Both the position numbers and the translations under genes were made by a program. A DNA stretch of 64,000 nucleotides from NCBI GenBank assembly GCA_026967495.1, contig CP114060.1, positions 3,534,001 to 3,598,000 on the forward strand. Reading direction: 5' to 3'. The notes below the pieces were generated by a model. The model was not told the origin of the DNA, did not search any database, and saw only the letters and a list, made by a program, of their open reading frames with translations. Shown in pieces: positions 25,809 to 34,674 of this stretch. This DNA comes from Rouxiella badensis. GTDB taxonomy: Bacteria > Pseudomonadota > Gammaproteobacteria > Enterobacterales > Enterobacteriaceae. The first letter of the stretch is position 1. Each line of letters starts with the position of its first letter.

Positions 25809-27128
25809 TTAGTTATCTAACGGGCTGTTGGGCCTTGGCAAACCGATATTTTCCCTTAGCGTATTCCCGGTATATTCTGTTCGCATCAGGCCGCGACGCT
25901 GTAATTCAGGAACAACCATCGTTACAAAGTCGTCATAGCCATCGGGCACGGTGTGAAATACGATAATGAATCCGTCACAGGCACCGGTCATTAACCACTC
26001 CTCCATTTGGTCGGCAATCTCACTCGGTGTGCCCACCATTTCGCCGGTCCCCGACTCCGCTGCCCTTTTCGCCAGCTCACGCACGGTGAGTTTTTCCCGG
26101 CGTGCGAGAGCCACCCATTCACGCTGATTTCCTTGCCCCTGTTCAGTCACCGGCAGTTCGGGTAAAAGTTTGTCAGGGTCGAATTTGGAGCAATCGACAC
26201 CGAGACGAATGGAAAGGTTGGGAATATTGCTTTCAACGTGAACCAGGTCATCCATGCTGCGTTTTTTAGCGATTGCCTCTGCGCGGGTATGTCCCACATA
26301 AACCTGATTAGCCGGAAGAATTTTAATATGGTCGGGGTTTCGTCCAAACGCCACGGCGCGAGATTTCATGTCCTGATAAAAACTGCGCCCGGTCTCGATA
26401 CTGCGGGCGTTGCCAAATACCAGGTCTGCCGACTTAGCGGCCATCTGCCGCGCACCTTCCGATGCTCCGGCCAGCGCAACGACCGGCCACCCTTGCACGG
26501 GGCGCGCAATATTCAGCGGCCCTTTTACCGAGAAATACTTGCCTTTATGATTAATCGGCCGGATGCGCTCTATGTCTGAAAACACTCCGCTCTCTTTGTC
26601 CATTTTCAGCGCATTGTCCGACCAACCGTCCCACAGCTTGGTCACCACCTCAAAAAACTCGTCGGCACGCTCGTACCTTTGTGCATGCCTCAGCGCCGTT
26701 TCCAGACCGAAGTTCAGCGCGGCTTCGGGATTCACGGTGGTCACAATATTCCATCCGGCGCGACCGTTACTCAGGTGATCGAGCGAGGCGAAACGCCTTG
26801 CCAGCAAATAAGGGTCTTCGTAACTGGTTGACCCGGTCGCTATCAGCCCAATACGGTCGGTGCAGGCCGCAATGGCCGAGAGCATCATCAACGGGTCAAA
26901 CGAGGTGACCGTCGCGCTTCTCTTTAACGCTTCGGGCGGCATCGGCATCAGGGCAAGATGGTCAGCGGTAAAAATGGCGTCAAAGCAGGCCCGCTCGAGT
27001 TTCTGAGCCAAAGACTTGATGACCGGCCAGTTAAAATTGGCGTCAGCGGGGGCTTCGGGATGTCGCCACCACGCCGTGTGTAAGCAAATCGGGCGCATAA
27101 AGCCCCCAAGACAAAGTTGTTTTGTCAT
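25809..27128 (-). CDS. LLM-class flavin-dependent monooxygenase (NtaA/SnaA/DszA type)
   Basis: The 439-residue protein has the luciferase-like barrel of the nitrilotriacetate monooxygenase group: FDAIFTADHLAL, GLIATGSTSYEDPYLLARRF, LDHLSNGRAGWNIVTT and a C-terminal GTPSEIADQMEEW. Such enzymes use FMNH2 from a separate reductase to oxidise amines, sulfones or other small substrates. No flavin reductase gene is in the window, so reduced flavin must come from elsewhere. BtrO of butirosin synthesis, which hydroxylates a carrier-bound substrate, belongs to the wider LLM class. The gene is 30 bp after the PLP-lyase gene. Confidence 0.88.
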   Translation of the reverse strand: MTKQLCLGGFMRPICLHTAWWRHPEAPADANFNWPVIKSLAQKLERACFDAIFTADHLALMPMPPEALKRSATVTSFDPLMMLSAIAACTDRIGLIATGSTSYEDPYLLARRFASLDHLSNGRAGWNIVTTVNPEAALNFGLETALRHAQRYERADEFFEVVTKLWDGWSDNALKMDKESGVFSDIERIRPINHKGKYFSVKGPLNIARPVQGWPVVALAGASEGARQMAAKSADLVFGNARSIETGRSFYQDMKSRAVAFGRNPDHIKILPANQVYVGHTRAEAIAKKRSMDDLVHVESNIPNLSIRLGVDCSKFDPDKLLPELPVTEQGQGNQREWVALARREKLTVRELAKRAAESGTGEMVGTPSEIADQMEEWLMTGACDGFIIVFHTVPDGYDDFVTMVVPELQRRGLMRTEYTGNTLRENIGLPRPNSPLDN

Positions 27129-27158
27129 CTATGTTCATTCTTGTTGGAAATGGAAAGA

Positions 27159-28358
27159 TCAACGCGCATCCCATGCCGCGTTGAAGCGCACAAATCCAGC
27201 CTCAAGATCGGCTGTTAAATCATTAACATCCTCAAGACCAATGTAAAAACGCACACAGGGGCCGACGGGTTTTCGTGATGAGGCGCTGCGATAGGCGGTG
27301 CAGTCAAAGGGCAGCACCAGGCTTTCAAAACCTCCCCAGGAATAACCCAGGCCGAAATAGCGTAATCCTTCCAGGAAGGCAGACACCGCCTTGTTCGATG
27401 CGGGCTGCAGTACTACGGAAAACAGGCTCGAGGCTCCGGTAAAGTCCCTCGCCCACAGGGAATGGCCAGGGTCGCCTTCGAGTGCGGGATACCAAACGCA
27501 TTGCACCTCGGGTCTGGTGGCTAGCCAGGTGGCAATGCGCAGCGCATTCTCCTGATGCTGGCGAAGGCGTACGCCCAGGGTGCGTAAGCCGCGAAGCGTC
27601 AGCCAGGCATCATCCGGGCTGACGCACATACCGATTTCTCGATAGTACTTTTGCAGCTGCGCCAGCGCGCGCGGCGAGGCTGAGACCATGCCAATCATCA
27701 CATCCGAGTGCCCACAGATATATTTCGTGCCCGCCTGCACCACCAGATCTGCCCCGTGCCCGATAGCATCAAAGAACAGCGGCGTTGCCCAGGTGTTATC
27801 CATGATGACCAGAAGATTAAACTCGCGCGCTACCGCCACTATTGCGGCAATGTCAGAGACCTCCATGCTCTGTGAGCCGGGAACCTCCAGATAGATGGCT
27901 CGCGTTTCCTGTCGGATTAACCGGCGCAATGCCTCGCCGCTCAGTAAAGGGTCAAAGTAGGTTGTTTCAACGCCACTGCGCCGCAGAACGCCCTCGCAGA
28001 GCGTGCGCGCTGGCCGATAGGCTGCGTCCGTCATCAACAAATGATCGCCCGCGGTCAGGCACGACATCAGCGCGGTCGAAATCGCCGCCAGGCCGGAGGG
28101 ACACAGTACCACTCCGGCACTGTTGTCCAACGAACGCAGGGTTTCCTGCAATGCCACTGTCGTCGGACTGCCGAGGCGGCCATAAACGAAGGGCTGACGA
28201 TAGCCCAGTAAGTCATCGACCGTCGGCGCAAGGACGGTTGACCCACGGTAAAGCGGCGTATTGACGAACCCCTGATTCGCCGCGGGACAGCGCCCCGCGT
28301 GAGTTAGCCGGGAGTCGATGCCCGGCGCAGCGTCCGTTTCTCCCAGGCAACGTTTCAT
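27159..28358 (-). CDS. Cys/Met-metabolism PLP enzyme (cystathionine beta-lyase-like)
   Basis: The 399-residue fold-type I PLP enzyme has its lysine at K212 in VVQAGTKYICGHSD, the PLP aspartate in VIMDNTW and the aromatic-stacking tyrosine in DAAYRPAR. The C-terminus GYSWGGFESLVLPF is typical of MetC. MetC cleaves cystathionine to homocysteine, pyruvate and ammonia; relatives cleave cysteine S-conjugates. In this operon, next to GST and cyclotransferase genes, a C-S lyase acting on a cysteine conjugate is plausible, as is a spare MetC. Its ATGA start overlaps the stop of the ilvD copy, so the two are translated together. Confidence 0.88.
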   Translation of the reverse strand: MKRCLGETDAAPGIDSRLTHAGRCPAANQGFVNTPLYRGSTVLAPTVDDLLGYRQPFVYGRLGSPTTVALQETLRSLDNSAGVVLCPSGLAAISTALMSCLTAGDHLLMTDAAYRPARTLCEGVLRRSGVETTYFDPLLSGEALRRLIRQETRAIYLEVPGSQSMEVSDIAAIVAVAREFNLLVIMDNTWATPLFFDAIGHGADLVVQAGTKYICGHSDVMIGMVSASPRALAQLQKYYREIGMCVSPDDAWLTLRGLRTLGVRLRQHQENALRIATWLATRPEVQCVWYPALEGDPGHSLWARDFTGASSLFSVVLQPASNKAVSAFLEGLRYFGLGYSWGGFESLVLPFDCTAYRSASSRKPVGPCVRFYIGLEDVNDLTADLEAGFVRFNAAWDAR

Positions 28359-30194
28359 TCATCCTCCTCGATGATGCGTACCGCCCCTTTGGCGGCGCTG
28401 GAGGTCATTGCCGCATAGGCTTTGAGCGCAGAGGAAACGCGGCGTTTGCGCGCCCCCGGCTTCCAGGCCTGACGCCCGCGCAGCTCCATTTTTCACGGCG
28501 CAGCGCGAGTTCAGCCTCTGTCACCTTGAGTTGAATCGAGCGGGACGGGATATCGATTTCAATCAGGTCGCCATCCTCAATCAGGGCAATATTGCCGCCC
28601 TCGGCGGCTTCTGGCGAAGCATGGCCGATAGAAAGCCCTGAGGATCCGCCCGAAAAACGTCCATCGGTGATCAAGGCGCATTTCTTGTTTAACGCCTTGG
28701 ACTTCAGATAGCTGGTCGGATACAGCATTTCCTGCATACCCGGTCCGCCGCGAGGCCCTCGTAGCGGACAATCACCACGTCGCCCGCTTTGACAACGCCG
28801 GAAAGAATGCCCTCTACTGCTTCGTCCTGCCCCTCAAATACTTTCGCGGTGCCGGTGAAGCAAATCATGCTTGGATCAACGCTTGCCGTTTTCACAATGC
28901 ACCCCTCTTCGGCGATGTTGCCAAACAGCACGGCAAGGCCGCCATCGCGGGAGAAGGCGTGCTCTGCATCACGCAGACAGCCGGTGCGTCGGTTGGTGTC
29001 CAACGCCGGATAGAAGTTATTTTGGCTAAAGGCCACCTTAGTACGCACACCGCCTGGCGCAGCGCGATAGAACTGCCTTACGCTGTCCGAGGTGGAGGTT
29101 TTAATGTCCCACAACTTCAGCGCCTCACCCAGGGTGGCAGAATGCACGGTCGGCAGGTCAGTGTGGAGCAGGCCAGCACGCGCCAGTTCGGCCAGAACGC
29201 CCATCACCCCTCCTGCACGGTGTATATCCTCCATGTGCACGTTTTCAACCGCCGGTGCGACCTTGCACAGAACCGGCACTTTTCTCGACAGACGATCGAT
29301 GTCAGCCATCGTGAAATCAACTTTGCCTTCATAGGCGGCGGCCAATAAATGCAGCACGGTATTGGTGGAGCCGCCCATCGCGACATCCAGCGCCATGGCG
29401 TTTTCGAAGGCGCTGACACTCGCGATGGCGCGCGGTAACACGCTTTCATCCTTCTGCTCATAGTAGCGGCGGCACAGCTCGACGATTTTACGTCCTGACT
29501 CTAAAAACAGTGATTTACGCAGGGCATGCGTCGCCAGCATTGAACCGTTACCCGGCAACGCAAGCCCCATCGCCTCGGTCAGGCAGTTCATCGAGTTGGC
29601 GGTAAACATGCCCGAGCAGGATCCGCAGGTTGGACAGGCGGCCTCCTCGACGGCTTTCACCTCTTCGTCGGTCATGCTGTCGTCGGCGGCAACGACCATG
29701 GCATCAATCAGATCGAAAGAACGCTTTTCACCGCGCAGCGTCATCTTGCCCGACTCCATCGGCCCTCCTGACACAAAAATAGTGGGAATATTTAAGCGCA
29801 ACGCCGCCATCAGCATGCCTGGGGTTATTTTGTCGCAGTTGGAAATACAGACCATGGCATCGGCACAGTGTGCGTTAACCATATACTCGACGCTGTCCGC
29901 AATCAGTTCACGCGAAGGAAGGCTGTAGAGCATGCCGTCATGCCCCATCGCAATCCCGTCATCGATGGCAATCGTATTGAACTCTTTGGCAACGCCACCG
30001 GCCTCTTCAATTTCTCTGGCAACCATTTGCCCAAGATCTTTTAAATGCACATGCCCTGGGACGAATTGCGTAAAGGAATTCACGACGGCAATAATTGGCT
30101 TGTCAAAGTCGCCATCTGTCATACCTGTGGCTCGCCATAAACTTCTTGCGCCTGCCATATTACGGCCGTGGGTTGAGGTGCGTGAACGATACAT
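28355..30194 (-). pseudogene. ilvD: Dihydroxy-acid dehydratase (IlvD), frameshifted twice as read
   Basis: The enzyme makes 2-ketoisovalerate or 2-keto-3-methylvalerate from the dihydroxy acids. The N-terminal 490 residues follow E. coli IlvD closely (THGRNMAGARSLWRATGM, cluster cysteines C120 in SNCDKITPGM and C193 in CPTCGSCSGMF). The frame shifts at the C3 run 28756-28758, where one more base restores EGPRGGPGMQEMLYPTSYLK. It shifts again at the T5 run 28489-28493, where one more base restores REKMELRGRQAWKPG through to VRIIEEDE. Repaired length is 613 residues (E. coli 616), and the repaired stop overlaps the next start by ATGA. This strongly suggests the real gene is intact. It is first in the ten-gene operon and outside the ilvGMEDA context. 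Confidence 0.9.
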
Positions 30195-30214
30195 TTATAA
30201 GTTGCCCTGTCTTA

Positions 30215-30228
30215 ATAATAAAGATTAT
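30215..30228. promoter_or_regulatory. Possible LysR-type operator in the divergent promoter region
   Basis: ATAAT-AAAG-ATTAT is a small inverted repeat of T-N11-A type in the 114-bp gap between the ilvD copy and the divergent LysR gene. The position fits autoregulated LysR systems; the match is weak on sequence alone. Confidence 0.35.
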
Positions 30229-30308
30229 GTGGAACTCATATTAGAATCGACAAAACTCCCTGTGAAATATATTCTGCTATAGCAATTAAGTTACTGGGGA
30301 TATTAGTC

Positions 30309-31211
30309 ATGGACACGAGACAGCTGAAACATTTCGTTACCGTCGCCGAGACACTGCATTTCGGTAAGGCCGCCGAACGTCTGAATATGACGCAGCCTCC
30401 GCTAAGCCAATCAATAATGGCGCTGGAGAAAGAACTTGGCGACGCACTTTTTTTGCGTACCAAAAGAAATGTCTCGCTGACCCCTTTCGGAGAACAATGG
30501 CTATTCCACGTCAAAAGCGTTTTGAATAGTATGAACTCATTGCCTGAGATAGCCGACAGATTGCGTAAGGGTGAATCAGGACAGCTCATGTTATCGTTTA
30601 TTAGCAGCGCCGGTTACAATATCCTTCCCCAGCTAGTGAGCCATTTCAGAGAGCGATATCCGGCGGTCGAACTGGTATTAACGGAAGCGACCACCGATGT
30701 GCAAACCACCGCGATTATCAATGAAAAAATTGATGCCGGGATCATCATCCCGCCCGCTGACAAGCAATTCCCTGCTATTTTGAGCTACAAAAAAATCATG
30801 TCGGAACCGCTGATTGCTGCCGTTCCGGCCTCATGGCTGGCCAAGGATAGAATCCATCTTACCCAGGGTAAGCTGTGCCCTAACATGGTTATAGATTCAC
30901 CGCTTATTATTTTCCCTCAGCAGGTTGCACCGTCTTTTTACGCCCTGGTCATGAGCTATTATGCCTCGCACGGCGCCCAGCCAAATATCATTCAGCAGGC
31001 TATTCAAATGCAAACGATAATAAATCTCGTTGCATCGGGAATAGGTATTGCATTAGTCCCTTGCTCTCTGCGCCATTTAGCCAGAACCGGGGTTGTTTAT
31101 CTTGATTTACTTGAAACGCCGCCTCAGCTTGAGGTTGGGATAATGTGGCGAGAAAACAATAACTCCGCCATTCTTCAAAACCTGATAAAAATAGCCACTG
31201 AAACGGAGTGA
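30309..31211 (+). CDS. LysR-family transcriptional regulator, divergent to the accessory operon
   Basis: The 300-residue protein has an N-terminal winged helix (MDTRQLKHFVTVAETLHFGK, AAERLNMTQPPLSQSIMALE) and a substrate-binding domain of two Rossmann-like halves (about 90-295). The group resembles BenM/CatM-type regulators that sense aromatic acids or their breakdown products, but the inducer cannot be read from the sequence. It is transcribed away from the ilvD copy across a 114-bp gap, the usual arrangement for the activator of the divergent operon. Confidence 0.92.
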   Translation: MDTRQLKHFVTVAETLHFGKAAERLNMTQPPLSQSIMALEKELGDALFLRTKRNVSLTPFGEQWLFHVKSVLNSMNSLPEIADRLRKGESGQLMLSFISSAGYNILPQLVSHFRERYPAVELVLTEATTDVQTTAIINEKIDAGIIIPPADKQFPAILSYKKIMSEPLIAAVPASWLAKDRIHLTQGKLCPNMVIDSPLIIFPQQVAPSFYALVMSYYASHGAQPNIIQQAIQMQTIINLVASGIGIALVPCSLRHLARTGVVYLDLLETPPQLEVGIMWRENNNSAILQNLIKIATETE

Positions 31212-31632
31212 TTCATAAATATCAAAACTTCGTTTCATTAAAATAATTATTGGGTGCAGGGGTTAATACCGACTCTCGCGTGAAATGCTTTGAAATATTT
31301 TATGGGAGAATATCCTATTCCTTATTTAATTAACTGAAACATCAGGAGGGTTTATAAACGCAGGCAGGTTATTTTAATCAACTTAGTTCCTATTATCGGG
31401 AGATAATTGAAATAACGCTCGTTTCTGCACACTTGCTGTTTCCAGCTTTCCTGACAGGGTCAATCTTATAGAACATTGCTAGCGATGCCCGTGAAACGGC
31501 TTTTATGCAAAGAATTTGGCAGATACTGCCAGCCGCCCTTCGTGCTCAAGAGGCCTTATCGATTTCAGATTATGACACCGCGCACATGATGTGCGCCGGT
31601 CACAGGCCTCGTAGTGAAAAGACAAAGGGGGC
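31212..31632. other. Intergenic region, no gene seen
   Basis: About 420 bp between the LysR gene and the 3' end of tyrR. It is AT-rich in its first part; no reading frame has a start, ribosome binding site and protein-like content. It marks one edge of the accessory block. Confidence 0.4.
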
Positions 31633-33204
31633 TTACTCGTCAGAATCGCCCTCAGGCTTGCGGGTACTCAAGCCGTATTCGCGCAGCTTGTTAGCAATGG
31701 CGGTATGCGAGACGCCCAAACGTTTCGCCAGTTTGCGGGTGCTCGGATAAGTGCGATACAGCCGCGTCAAAACCGAACGCTCGAAGCGCTTGCTGATATC
31801 GTCGAGCGAACCATTGAGCGCTTCTTCACCCAGCGTAACCTCGACGTCAAAGTCCGGCAGCGCCAGATCCTGCGGGCGAAGCTCATTGCCTTCCAGCTGG
31901 GTTAACGCACGATAAATCGCATTCTTCAGTTGGCGCACGTTGCCCGGCCAACCGTAGTGCGTCAGATAGCTGCCCAGCTGCCCGTTCAGCTTCGGACGCG
32001 GCATGCCCTGTTCGTCGGCAAAGCGCGCCACAAATAGCTCGGTCAGCGGCATAATATCGGACGGACGTTCGCGCAGCGGCGGCAGCGTCACGGTCAGCAC
32101 GTTGAGACGGTAATAAAGGTCTTCGCGGAATTCGCCGCGCTGCACCAGTTCGACCAGATTCTTCTGCGTGGCGCAAATGACGCGCACGTCAACCCGCACC
32201 TCATGCTCCTCACCCACCCGACGGAAGGTGCCGTCATTGAGGAACCGCAGCAGTTTTATCTGCATTCTTGGCGACATCTCGCCAATCTCGTCGAGCAATA
32301 CCGAACCGCCGTTGGCCTGCTCGAAGAAGCCTTTCTTGCCTTCAAGCGCGTTCGGATAAGCCCCTGGCGCGTAACCAAACAGCTCACTCTCGACCACGTC
32401 GTCAGGCAGCGAGGCGCAGTTGAGACCGAGGAAAGGATTCTTGCCGCGTGAACTGCGCAGGTGACAGGCGCGGGCCAGTAAATCTTTGCCGGTACCGGTA
32501 TCGCCAACAATCAATAGCGGGGCGTCGAGCATCGCCAGCTTCTTGGCCTGATCCAACACCTGACGCATCTTCGGACTCACCGCCACGATGTGGTCAAACT
32601 CGCGTTCGTCGTTGATGGTTAAATCTTGCAGCTGACGACCCATACGCGCCGCCGATTTCAACATCACCACCGCACCAACCACTTCGCTGGCCTGATTCTC
32701 GTCATCGAGTTTGATAGGGGTGAGATCCATCAGGAAGTCCTGCCCCTGAATCACCACCCGTTCAGTGTGCGGTTTGTCACTGTCGTGATCCAGCCAGCGG
32801 GTGAAGTTGTAGCCGCTGATGAGACTTGCCGCGGTATGATTGCGGATTCGTCCTTCATCCAGTTCGAAAAGGCTTTGAGCGGCAGGGTTTGCCTGCTCGA
32901 CTTTGCCTTTCATATCGATGGAGAAAACCGGTTCTGGCATCGACACCAGCAGCGCACGCAGGGCGCGGTGCTCACGTTCGGAGGGCATAAATGGCACGGT
33001 TCGGACGTCGGTCACGCCTTCAATGCGGCGAATTTCGGCCATCAGTGCGCGGAAGGTGTCAAAATCCAGCTGTGAAAAGTTGAGGTAGATACGGCCAATC
33101 GACGCAATTTCTATCCCATGCAAATCAATACTGCGCAGCACTAATAAATCGAGCAATTCTCGGGCAAGACCCAGACGGTCCTCACAAAAAACTTCCAGGC
33201 GCAT
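31633..33204 (-). CDS. tyrR: Transcriptional regulator TyrR
   Basis: The 523-residue protein regulates aromatic amino acid synthesis and transport with Tyr, Phe or Trp as ligands. It has an ACT domain (1-70), a PAS domain (about 78-190), a sigma-54-activator-like AAA+ domain with Walker A GDTGTGKD (234-241) and a Fis-like helix-turn-helix (STRKLAKRLGVSHTAIANKL). As in E. coli TyrR (513 residues) the GAFTGA loop is replaced (YAPGAYPNA), so it works with sigma-70. It is convergent with tpx in E. coli; here the accessory operon lies between. Confidence 0.96.
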   Translation of the reverse strand: MRLEVFCEDRLGLARELLDLLVLRSIDLHGIEIASIGRIYLNFSQLDFDTFRALMAEIRRIEGVTDVRTVPFMPSEREHRALRALLVSMPEPVFSIDMKGKVEQANPAAQSLFELDEGRIRNHTAASLISGYNFTRWLDHDSDKPHTERVVIQGQDFLMDLTPIKLDDENQASEVVGAVVMLKSAARMGRQLQDLTINDEREFDHIVAVSPKMRQVLDQAKKLAMLDAPLLIVGDTGTGKDLLARACHLRSSRGKNPFLGLNCASLPDDVVESELFGYAPGAYPNALEGKKGFFEQANGGSVLLDEIGEMSPRMQIKLLRFLNDGTFRRVGEEHEVRVDVRVICATQKNLVELVQRGEFREDLYYRLNVLTVTLPPLRERPSDIMPLTELFVARFADEQGMPRPKLNGQLGSYLTHYGWPGNVRQLKNAIYRALTQLEGNELRPQDLALPDFDVEVTLGEEALNGSLDDISKRFERSVLTRLYRTYPSTRKLAKRLGVSHTAIANKLREYGLSTRKPEGDSDE

Positions 33205-33454
33205 CAGTTTTGACCTTATTCAGAAAACGCAAAAATTCTTGCACTTATAATACCCTGTCGCGACCACTGTAAAAAGAGACTGTCACAAAATGTTGACAGA
33301 AAATTCTCTGCCTGCCGAATTCGTCACCAAATCAGCGCCATCCCGCCTTGTAAGATGCTGTTAACCTGGGTTCACAGGCCCCTCTTCGAGTGACATCGTT
33401 GACAAAACTCTGCTAACATCACTGCCTGATTTCAACGCCAAATGGTTCCCGACT

Positions 33455-34264
33455 ATGAAGTTCGTCTCTTTTAATATCAACGGATTGCGTGCCCGTCCCC
33501 ATCAGCTTGCCGCGATTATCGAACAACATCAGCCAGACGTCATCGGCCTGCAGGAAACAAAAGTCCACGACGACATGTTCCCGCTCGAAGAGGTCAGCCA
33601 GTATGGCTATCACGTCTATTACCACGGTCAAAAGGGTCATTATGGCGTTGCGCTGTTGACCAAAGAAGAGCCGGTAGCGGTGCGTCGCGGTTTCCCAACC
33701 GACGAAGAAGACGCGCAGCGCCGTATCATCATGGCCGACATTCAAACGCCACAGGGTCTGTTGACCGTGATCAACGGCTATTTCCCGCAGGGCGAAAGCC
33801 GCGACCATCCCACCAAATTCCCGGCCAAACAGCGTTTCTATCAGGATTTGCAGGACTATTTACAGCTGCAAATGTCGGTAGAGAACCCGGTGCTGGTGAT
33901 GGGCGACGTCAATATCAGTCCGACGGACCTGGATATCGGTATCGGTGAAGACAGTCGCAAACGTTGGTTGCGTACCGGTAAGTGCTCGTTCCTGCCGGAA
34001 GAGCGCGAATGGATGGAGCGCCTTAAGGGCTGGGGTCTGGTTGACACGTTCCGTCACGCCAATCCTGAAGTCAACGACCAGTTCTCATGGTTCGACTATC
34101 GTTCAAAGGGTTTTGACGACAACCGTGGTCTGCGTATTGATCTGGTGTTAGCAAGCACGCCGCTGGCGGCTCGCTGTAAGGCAACCGGCATCGATTATGC
34201 GATTCGCGGAATGGAAAAACCGTCGGATCACGCACCGGTGTGGGCAGAGTTCGACCTGAAGTGA
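33455..34264 (+). CDS. xthA: Exodeoxyribonuclease III
   Basis: The 269-residue enzyme is the main AP endonuclease and a 3'-5' exonuclease of base excision repair. Catalytic residues are visible: N7 (SFNINGLR), E34 (LQETKVHDD), the aspartate and asparagine of MGDVNISPTDLDIG, and the terminal PSDHAPVWAEF histidine. It agrees with E. coli XthA (268 residues) in length. The stop overlaps the GTG start of nudG, so both are one operon, consistent with joint protection of DNA and nucleotide pools. Confidence 0.97.
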   Translation: MKFVSFNINGLRARPHQLAAIIEQHQPDVIGLQETKVHDDMFPLEEVSQYGYHVYYHGQKGHYGVALLTKEEPVAVRRGFPTDEEDAQRRIIMADIQTPQGLLTVINGYFPQGESRDHPTKFPAKQRFYQDLQDYLQLQMSVENPVLVMGDVNISPTDLDIGIGEDSRKRWLRTGKCSFLPEEREWMERLKGWGLVDTFRHANPEVNDQFSWFDYRSKGFDDNRGLRIDLVLASTPLAARCKATGIDYAIRGMEKPSDHAPVWAEFDLK

Positions 34265-34668
34265 ACGGCTTAAAAACGGTCGTTGTGGTCGCCGCGATAA
34301 TAGAACGCGACGGCCGCATTCTGCTGGCCCGACGCGATGCCCAGAGCAGCCAGGCGGGTATGTGGGAGTTTCCCGGCGGTAAGGTTGAATCGGGTGAAAC
34401 GCAGCCCGAGGCACTGCGCCGCGAACTGCTTGAAGAGCTGGGCATTGAGGCGGAGATTGACCAGTGGATTGCCAGCAACGACTGGCAACAGGCAGAACGC
34501 ATCATCGAGCTGCATGCCTGGCGGGTTGGCGACTTTCGGGGTGAGATAACGTTACACTGTCACAGTGACGTGCGTTGGGTCTTGCCGCAGGAGGCGCTCG
34601 AGTTTGCACTGGCGCCTGCCGATATTCCTCTGCTCGACGCCTACATCACTCAGCTTTCCTCCCCGTAG
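34261..34668 (+). CDS. nudG: Nudix nucleoside triphosphatase NudG (CTP pyrophosphohydrolase)
   Basis: The GTG at 34261 overlaps the xthA stop and gives 135 residues, the E. coli NudG length; a longer upstream GTG would lie within xthA. The Nudix box runs from GGKVESGETQPEALRREL to LEELGIE. The N-terminus VVVVAAIIERDGRILLARRD and the end LAPADIPLLDAY match NudG. The enzyme hydrolyses oxidised or methylated pyrimidine nucleotides such as 5-hydroxy-CTP. It converges on topB. Confidence 0.93.
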   Translation: MNGLKTVVVVAAIIERDGRILLARRDAQSSQAGMWEFPGGKVESGETQPEALRRELLEELGIEAEIDQWIASNDWQQAERIIELHAWRVGDFRGEITLHCHSDVRWVLPQEALEFALAPADIPLLDAYITQLSSP

Positions 34669-34674
34669 TCCTCG

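Noticed and set aside
28355..30194. True loss of ilvD function
   Set aside because: Both shifts are one missing base in a run, the rest of the coding sequence has no decay, and the repaired stop overlaps the next start.
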